The notes below the pieces were generated by a model. The model was not told the origin of the DNA. It was given only the letters and a program-made list of their open reading frames with translations, and did not search any database. Positions 53,220 through 59,935 of a stretch of 59,935 nucleotides of DNA are shown here, piece after piece. Where the stretch lies: assembly GCA_032718475.1 (NCBI GenBank), contig JAUCBJ010007412.1, positions 1-59,935 on the forward strand. Direction: 5' to 3'. Origin of the DNA: Nemertoderma westbladi (Eukaryota; Xenacoelomorpha; Nemertodermatida; Nemertodermatidae). A program made the translations under genes and the position numbers. Positions within the stretch are counted from its first letter, which is position 1. Every line of letters begins with the position of its first letter.

Positions 53220-55836
53220 TAGTCCGGCAGCCACAATGGTATACCGAAAATTTTTGGACGGATTCAATTTTTTTAATGTTTTGAGTTCTATAGGTCCCAC
53301 TTAATGAGGAAATGGCGATTATAACATTTTTGACTTTGGGCATTTTGAAATAACGACCTAGTTGCTAAGGACCACGTAATTCTCATTTAAAGCATAGCAA
53401 CTGCAAACAACATGTCATAATGGATTGAAATCTTCTACAATCTTCGTCAATATAGTTTATTTACGAAATAATGTCAATCTTTTTTGTATTTTTTTTGTAT
53501 CTGGTAAAAAAAATAGCTACTAAAATCTCAAAAATTGATCATTATTTAAAAGTCAATCGATAAAAATTTGTTAACGGGCCGGTAACTACTGTACATAGTT
53601 AACGGGTCGGGACTAGAGTCATCCGACTCCCTTACAGGTTGACAGGAGTTTACCTAGGTAATGCCAAGCAAACTACTGTATAAACGAATTTAAGTTCCAT
53701 GAATTGTAAGAAATCCACGCATTCACTAGCTATGCTAATAACCCAACCAAACAGGAATATTGGACCTACCTTATCACATGTGGATGAAGCGGATCATTCT
53801 ATACTGAGATTGACCAAAAAGGAAATGTCAAAAGAACTAGATTATAACATAGATATCAAGAGTTATACTGGTTATAGAGTTATACTATTATTATTTCAAA
53901 TGCTAATGCCTTTCCATTAAAATTTTGGCGGGGTCTGCTATTGGTCTACATCGAGCTAAATGTATTGACCATGAGTTCCTCAAAGATGTCACTATGTAAT
54001 TTGGTATTTTCCTGTTCAGTACGGTGGACTTATATTAAGGGGGATGCATACATTAATGAGTTTCATTGGATCCATATGAAGTTTAATGGTTGAAACCGGC
54101 CTCTCTGAAGTGTATCGTGTGTATTTTGGCGGTGTTTCGAAGATGTTATCGGGGAAAAAGTTTCCACAGAACATGCGCGCTATGCTCATTTTCGCAGATA
54201 AATATTCTGTATTTCTTCTATTATTACATTTTTATCTGAGGGAAAGAACAGGTATAACCAATTCAATTTTCATAAAATCCCCATTAAAAAACCGTACCAC
54301 AGTAATAGACGTGGGCGATACAGTAAAAATGTATCGTGGTATCATAGGAAATCTTTTGGGAGGCCATTCGATTATCTGGTTGTGACATGGTTGCGAGTAT
54401 GTTGGGGATTGGCAAAGCGAAAGTCATCAAGGCTTTGGAGAAAGGACTCACTCTTACTTGTTTGGGGGATATGGAAGCACCGCAATCTACAGTCTTAATG
54501 GAATGTACTAACTTTATAACTGACTGGCGTGACTGCTATGGATATGACTCAGACAACGTGACCCAGTCACGACAAAAGGTGTGCACAGAAAAAAACAATT
54601 TCCAGCTGTGCAAAGCTGCAAACAATACCACCAACCAATGACTCCTTCTCAGAGAACGTGAAAAGAGCCCATTTGCAAGTAAAGGTGTGGAAGAACTCAA
54701 TGGAAATTAGACCCCCTAGTGTAGACCCCAGAAAATATGGGTGGAGAATAGCTAACAATCAACTTTTCCCGATTGCAATCCCTGAGGGCATACCACCAGC
54801 TCCGGATTGCATTTTGCAATTAATTCGGTGTAACTGTTAATCCAAAATCCAATGTAAATCGCAGAAGTGCACCTGCAGAAAAAACCAACCTGATTGCACA
54901 GAATTTTGCAACTGCAATAAAGATTCATGCGCAAACTTTTCGTAATCTCATATTGTATTATAATCAAACAATGAATAATATAAAATGCATAGTCTCCATG
55001 TTCGCCATGCATTAAATAAATTTTGTATGTTTAGCATTAAAAAGGTGTTATAAACAAGCGAGTCAATGGCGCGAAATGACCGCAAACACAAAATAAATTT
55101 TAGTGGGTTTTAAAAATTGGTTTAATTTAATTAAAAACATTAAGGGAAACGAGAAGGTTACAGTGGCGATGTTTTCTAACCAAAACAATAAACTATGCAT
55201 TATTTCACTTGCGGTCAATTAGCGATGAAGATCACTATTTTCACTTGCGGTCAAAGTGCGCCACTATCTGAAACAAGCAGGAAACAAATTACTTATATAT
55301 ACATTTTAAAGTAATAATTTTTTGTCAAGGTTTTAAATGCTTCCGATGTGATGTCCGCAGTAAATTACTGTGGTTTCCATGAATACGGGTATTTGTTGCT
55401 AAACATATTTCTACACAAAATTGATGTTGTGCATATTATTTAGGGAAACATATTATTAATAAAGTGCACAGACGAAACAAAAAACACATGAGTGTCAGTA
55501 GGCATAGTAGTTTTTCCTTGGAAAGATAGAGCGATAGTTGTAGTGCCTTCGTTACCATAGCAACACTTCAATAGTTTCTCTAAAATTTTCATATTTTCGA
55601 TCAAAATTACCACCAGTTCAAGCCCACCAGTTAATCGCCATTCTGATTGCTAAGCTTTCAAAGAAATTGCTGTAGTCCATAGAAACGGGTCATTAATTCA
55701 AATTGCCCAAGGTGTCAAAGTCCATAAATCACTTTTTTATGTTAAGTGGGACCCCTAGACACCAAAACATCCAAAAAATGTAATCCGTCCAAAAATTTTC
55801 GGTTGGGCCAAAAAGAGGTACGTGGCTGCCGGACTA
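53220..55836. mobile_element. 2.6-kb nested element with CXC-protein remnants
   Basis: Perfect 15-bp ends TAGTCCGGCAGCCAC, with related sequence continuing inward for ~150 bases (CCGAAAATTTTTGGACGGAT, GGTCCCACTTAA). CAC flanks both ends, a possible 3-bp TSD. It interrupts the left TIR of the 53071-58918 element; joining the two sides restores similarity to the right TIR. Contains a decayed plus-strand coding region (53699-54943) and an inverted satellite monomer near 55150-55195. Confidence 0.88.
53699..54943 (+). pseudogene. Transposon protein remnant with C-terminal cysteine-rich CXC motif
   Basis: Pieces in order: KEMSKELDYNIDIKSYTGYR (frame 53699-53920), then DKYSVFLLLLHFYLRE, IFIKSPLKNRTTVIDVGDTVK and LLGGHSI (54086-54373), then after a frameshift GCDMVASMLGIGKAKVIKALEKG-like sequence and CYGYDSDNVTQSRQKV (to 54641), then KRAHLQVKVWKNSME and PRKYGWRIANNQLFPIAIPEG (54658-54837). 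After one stop comes CKSQKCTCRKNQPDCTEFC, a tesmin/TSO1-like CXC cysteine array, ending ~54943. Similar multi-domain proteins occur in repeats of cnidarians and other invertebrates. No active protein can be made: there are at least two frameshifts and one stop. Superfamily not assigned. Confidence 0.6.
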
Positions 55837-56072
55837 CACGTGTTACTTTTCTATAAGTAATTTCCCGAAATTATTGAATACATTTGTCGCGAAATTAAAT
55901 ATTCAGGTACCGGTAGCTGTGTTGTACCGACACCGTACGTCATGTACGTACGGTAACCGGTGGTAGGCCTAACTTCCTAATTCATATCTTCAGCAATCAG
56001 TCCCAGCCCAAGCTGTTGCAGTGCACAGGCAAACAGGCCTATTAGCTAACCCGCTATTAGGCCTACTACATA

Positions 56073-58571
56073 CGCAATAATTTTCTTGTCCGTTTAAATC
56101 ACTCATAATGTCCTCTTTTTTTACTTTTTATGTCCGCCAGAAATCTACCGTTAGGTTCCATGCTACCGGTTTCTCTACTGCTGTTCTCTTAGGCTATCAG
56201 TACCGGTATTTGTATATAGAGCAGTATTTTGCAGTATTGCTGTATTGTATGTAGGTATAAAGCCTATGCCTATAATTATATAGCATTATAATAGTCAGCT
56301 ACTGTACAATAGATACAGTACTGATACCGGTACTCTGATATGTAGCTTAAACAGTTGTAAATGAGATAATGATGGTAATTAATAAACTTATTTCAAAATT
56401 TTAGTACCGGCTGACCGCGCTACCTTTTAAATAATTAATAAATTTTAGATAATTGATACATATCTGGATAATGCATTTAAAATAGATCATGACTAGGGCC
56501 TACTGCAATGTTATGGGCAGCTGTAGTGGTACCTCTAAATCTATAATGTAGTTCTAAACTAACAGATCAGTCCACATACAATGTTTTCTGGTTTTAACTA
56601 AAAAGCATAGAGGTTGTCCCAATAAAGGATATATACAACTGTACACAATGTAAAATAATGCCGCCATATACTGCTCATTTTCCTCAATTGGTAAAGTGGT
56701 ATCGTTTATTGTTTTGGTTAGGAAATTCCGTTTCTGTAACCTGCTCCTTTCCCCAATTGCTAAAGTGATCGTTTATTGTTTTGGTTAGAAACACCCGCTT
56801 CTGTAACGCTACACTCCCTCAATTGGTAATTGTGATTGTTTATTATTGTTTTTGTTAGAAAGAAAAGCCCGCCTCTGTAACATGCTCCTTTCCCCCAATT
56901 GTTAAAGTGACCGTTTATTGTTTTAGTTAGAAAAGCCCGCCTCTGTAACCTGCTCCTTTCCCTGAATTAGTTAAGTGATCGTTTATTGTTTTGGTTAGAA
57001 TATCCCGCCTCTGTAACCTGCTCATTTCCCTCAATTAGTTAAATGATCGTTTATTGTTTTGGTTAGAAAATTCAGTTTCTGTAACCTGCTCCTTTCCCCA
57101 ATAGCTAAAGTGATCATTGTGATCAAAGTTTCTTTAACCTGCTACTTTCCCTTAATTGGTAATTGTGATTGTTTATTATTGTTTTGGTAAGAAAGAAAGG
57201 CCCGCCTCTGTAACCTGCTCCTTTCCCCCAATTGGTAAAGTTTCCGTTTATTGTTTTTAGTTAGAAAAGCCCGCCTCTGTAACCTGCTCCTTTCCCTCAA
57301 TTAGTTAAGTGATCCTTTATTGTTTTGGTTAGAAAATCCCGCCTCTGTAACCTGCTCATTTCCCTGATTTGGTAAAGTGAGCGTTTATTGTTTTGGTTAG
57401 AAAGCCCGTCTCTGTAACCTGCTCCTTTCCTTCACTTGGTAAAGTGACTGTTTATTGTTTTGGTTAGAAAATCCCGCCTCTGTAACCTTCTCCTTTCCCT
57501 CAATTAGTTAAATGATCGTTTATTGTTTTGGTTAGAAAATCCCAACTCTATAACCTGCTCCTTTTCCTGATTTGGTAAAGTGACCGTTTATTGTTTTGGT
57601 TAGAAAGGCCCGCCTCTGTAACCTGCTCCTTTCCTTTATTTGGTAAAGTGATTGTTTATTGTTTTGGTTAGAAAATCCCGGCTCTGTAACCTGCTCCTTT
57701 CCCTCAATTAGTTAAATGATCGTTTATTGTTTTGGTTAGAAAATCCGTCCTCTGTAACCTGCTCATTTCCCTAATTTGGTAAAGTGACCGTTTATTGTTT
57801 TGGTTAGAAAGTTCGCCTCTGTAACCTGCTCCTTACCTTCATTTGGTAAAGTGATTGTTTATTGTTTTGGTTAGAAAATCCTGCCTCTGTAACCTGCTCC
57901 TTTCCCTCAATTAGTTAAATGATCGTTTATTGTTTTGGTTAGAAAATCCGCATCTATAACATGCTCCTATCCCTGATTTGGTAAAGTGACCGTTTATTGT
58001 TTTGGTTAAAAAGGCCCGCCTCTGTAAACCTGCTCATTTCCTTCATTTGGTAAAGTAACTGTTTATGGTTTTGGTTAGAAAATCCCGCCTCTCTAACCTG
58101 CTCCTTTCCATCAATTGGTAATTGTTTTTGGCTATATAATGAGTGTTTTGCTACGTCATATGGTAATCGATTATCGACAACAACCACAAACTCTTAAATT
58201 TAGAGTCTTTTACCACAGGCGCATATGGAAATCTATCTCATAGTCTATAAATCATGGAATTTTGAATGTTTTGCCACAATTATTGTAAATTAAACTGTCT
58301 GACAGTCAAGAAATCAACAAATTGTGAATGTTTTGGCACAGTCATAGTGAAATCAACTGTCAGACAGTCCAGAAATCAACAAATTTTGAATGTTTTGGCA
58401 TATGCATGTTGAAATCGACTGTCTGACAGTCCAGATATCAGCAGTCTGACAGTTTGAAGAAATACGTACATAAAAAGTCATTAAAAAAAAGGGATACAAA
58501 AGTCATTAAGCACAATTCGTAAAAAAAAAGGCGGACAAAAAAAGTAAAAAAAAAAGTAAAAAATCACTGCC
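56073..58571. mobile_element. Satellite-bearing TIR element, copy B2
   Basis: Same ends as A2 (CGCAATAATTTT..TGTCC and AAAATCACTGCC). Flanks TACTACATA (56064-56072) and TACTATATG (58572-58580) match 7 of 9. It lacks the CCGG element found in A2. The satellite array fills 56680-58130. The right arm has three tandem copies of an AACTGTCWGACAGTCCAGAA unit at 58295-58450. Confidence 0.88.
56680..58130. repeat. ~68-bp satellite array with three-monomer higher-order unit
   Basis: About 21 monomers with the core TTTATTGTTTTGGTTAGAAA and CTGTAACCTGCTCCTTTCC. From ~57290 to 58080 three linker types repeat in fixed order: A (CAATTAGTTAAATGATCG), B (GATTTGGTAAAGTGACCG), C (TTCATTTGGTAAAGTGATTG), four times, giving a ~203-bp higher-order unit. 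The left part (56680-57290) is irregular. Confidence 0.93.
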
Positions 58572-58939
58572 TACTATATGTGACAGGTTCCCGGTAGGCT
58601 TCCCTAGATAGTTTGTTGTACAGTATACAGCAGTACACAACAAATTAAGAACATTTTGTTTCCAACCTACCGGTAGACGACATGATACCTGTTATAATCA
58701 GCTGATCTGATAAGAAATTAATATTTAATTTCGCGACGATTTTATTCAATAATTTCTAGAATTTACTTATAGAAAAGCAACGCTTGGCTAATTTTATCTA
58801 AACGCTGGTACCCGGTGTTATTATTTTACGTGCTATTTTTATTTTCGACTGTGTACGATTGATTGTGTTCTTCAGTTTTTGGAGTGTGTTCGGGTGTGTT
58901 GCTCTTTAAGTACCTTCCACATAATAGTAGAATAAATTG

Positions 58940-59235
58940 ATGAAAATAACATTCGAATGTCCATATCTCAGCTATTACCCAATCAATTTCTAATATTTTT
59001 ACATTTCTGGAAGCTTTCTATTGGTACAACGAAAGGAAATCACGATTAGGTCCAAGAATAACTACAGTGTAACTGGTGAAATATCACCGGAGACACCTTT
59101 TTCAAACGCTTGTACAGTAGCTAAAGAATGGAAGCAAAAATTAAAATTCTGGCTCTTCCTCTCCCACCCAGGAGGAGTTGAGTGAAACTCTGTTTTAAAT
59201 TTCATGCAATCTCATTAAGATTTGCATAAATTTTT
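58940..59235. repeat. Dispersed repeat
   Basis: Relative of 50340-50800 (inverted) and 29975-30180 (direct): GTCCATATCTCAGCTATT, ACACCTTTTTCAAACGCTTG, CACCCAGGAGGAGTTGAGTG. Confidence 0.6.
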
Positions 59236-59238
59236 TTT

Positions 59239-59263
59239 GGGGGGGGGAGGGGGGGGGGGGGGG
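59239..59263. repeat. Poly(G) tract
   Basis: G9, A, G15, followed by GGGCTGGCTGGGGGTGGGTG; high quadruplex potential. Confidence 0.9.
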
Positions 59264-59294
59264 TGGGCTGGCTGGGGGTGGGTGAGACTTGTAG

Positions 59295-59393
59295 CAGAAT
59301 AACGACACTATATTTCAGGGCATTGTGTGTAGTTCGATGTCTAAAGATCATTGTTTGTCCAATATATTCCTCTTTGCATCCTTTAAACGTCAT
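59295..59393 (-). pseudogene. Possible GIY-YIG-like retroelement fragment
   Basis: The minus strand from 59393 reads MTFKGCKEEYIGQTMIFRHR, resembling the CxxC..YIGxT..LRxR start of GIY-YIG domains seen in Penelope-like elements. Only ~30 residues support this, and one of the usual cysteines is missing. The rest of the frame runs into low-complexity poly(G) DNA. Confidence 0.3.
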
Positions 59394-59537
59394 TACGTAA
59401 TGCTGTTACTAGCTAATCACTTTTTGATTTATATTTATTTACATCGGGTGTCAGTTTCATTAAACAACTTTCCTCAATATCTTACCAAATAAATGTCACA
59501 GTATAAGGTTTTGAAAGGACGTAGGGCTTAAGGGGTC

Positions 59538-59765
59538 TTAACACCACGAGTTAAAATAAATAGAGTTTGCCGACAGCCGTTTCACCCTCACGGGCTTCGT
59601 GAGGTGTCGTATAAGGTGATCGGTGAACTTGTCAAACACATACCACCGGAGGAAACACGAAGGCTGATCTCTCTCGGCTGTTACATTTGCTGCTTCGTTT
59701 TTCTCCGTGTTATAATCCAAGATGTCGATATTTTGATGTTCCAACTCATTATTAATTACACACAA
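59538..59765 (-). other. Short open frame, possible exon
   Basis: A 75-codon minus-strand frame with balanced composition (NEAANVTAERDQPSCFLRWY, HLIRHLTKPVRVKRLSAN). It has no in-frame ATG at its start (GTG or TTG only). It could be the last exon of a gene reaching in from beyond the window end, or chance. No family recognised. Confidence 0.15.
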
Positions 59766-59935
59766 GTGCGATAATGGAAAAGACCCATGGACACTATTTA
59801 TTGCACGATTAATATTTAATGTTATATAAGTTATTCAATATTGGAGTCCGTTTAGTTAGATCCTGTGGATATCCGGAATATGGCGTGGCCGAATATGATA
59901 GGGGTTGCTTAATGATTAATTATCTTACTTATTAC
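59766..59935. other. Window end, nothing recognised
   Basis: AT-rich with no feature I can support. Confidence 0.3.

Larger units (their letters stand above)
53071..58918. mobile_element. 5.85-kb TIR element with 9-bp TSD, host of two others
   Basis: Ends GGTAGGTACTTAAAGAGCAA and, inverted, GGAAGGTACTTAAAGAGCAA. The TIR continues for about 220 bases (CGAACACA-rich, then ACACCGGGTACCAACGTTTA, then TTTTCTATAAGTAA), interrupted on the left by a nested element. Identical 9-bp flanks ACATAATAG lie at 53062-53070 and 58919-58927. Long TIRs plus a 9-bp TSD suggest a Mutator-like element. Own unique sequence is only ~730 bases, so it is itself a non-autonomous carrier. Confidence 0.92.

Noticed and set aside
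1-59935. CRISPR array or operon interpretation of the regular repeats
   Set aside because: Repeats lack unique uniform spacers, and gene content and transposons are eukaryotic.

Overview
This is eukaryotic, almost certainly animal, DNA. It holds three single-copy host genes of standard animal families and is otherwise filled with transposable elements, minisatellites and very long inverted repeats. The background is AT-rich and full of short self-complementary words (TAGGCCTA, TACCGGTA, GTACTGTAC) and long poly(G) or poly(C) runs. That composition suggests a marine invertebrate, perhaps a deuterostome, but the lineage cannot be fixed from sequence alone. I recognise no tRNA, rRNA, snRNA or CRISPR array, and nothing prokaryotic.

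Host genes. (1) Minus strand, 4645 to 1544: insulin-degrading enzyme, 1033 aa, complete. (2) Plus strand, 31830 to 33986: CWH43/PGAP2-interacting protein, 718 aa, complete, a GPI-anchor lipid-remodelling factor. (3) Plus strand, 45954 to 48235: an ORP10/ORP11-type oxysterol-binding-protein-related lipid-transfer protein with PH domain and ORD. It is full length only if a one-base frame break near 47985-47998 is bridged. All three are single uninterrupted ORFs although their vertebrate orthologues have many introns, and none shows a poly(A) tail or target-site duplication. The three act in separate processes, so no operon-like logic is implied.

1-8.5 kb: duplicated repeat, an ORF remnant, IDE, a short MITE, a ~30 bp minisatellite, small perfect palindromes, and a 5'-truncated LINE inserted in a ~60 bp minisatellite. 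8.6-14 kb: a hAT element with a perfect 8-bp target-site duplication (TSD), then a TIR composite holding another hAT (itself hosting an 893-bp element) and a 789-bp foldback with ~165-bp arms. 14-20 kb: palindromic-word-rich DNA, an unrecognised decayed coding region (17.4-18.4 kb, minus) and a 1.2-kb near-perfect palindrome. 21-24.8 kb: MITEs, a CCGG-duplicating element carrying ~68-bp satellite monomers, tandem units carrying CTCF-like motifs, and a 13-bp minisatellite. 25.2-29.3 kb: a CR1/L2-like LINE, split by a 1.7-kb TA-flanked element and carrying an in-frame 30-bp VNTR.

30.6-41.6 kb: a MITE, CWH43, two different 5'-truncated LINEs joined head to head, a hAT MITE and a hairpin with 39-bp perfect arms. 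41.9-45.8 kb: a decayed integrase-core (DDE) transposon, interrupted beside its start codon by a 2.25-kb satellite-bearing element which itself hosts the CCGG element. 48.5-52.9 kb: a small MITE and a duplicated palindromic element. 53.1-58.9 kb: a 5.85-kb TIR element with a perfect 9-bp TSD hosting two others, one with remnants of a cysteine-rich (CXC) protein and one with a satellite array organised as a three-monomer higher-order repeat.

The most distinctive signal is the interplay of these nested elements: one ~68-bp monomer recurs in at least four structurally different elements, and a paralogous empty site proves one insertion to the base.
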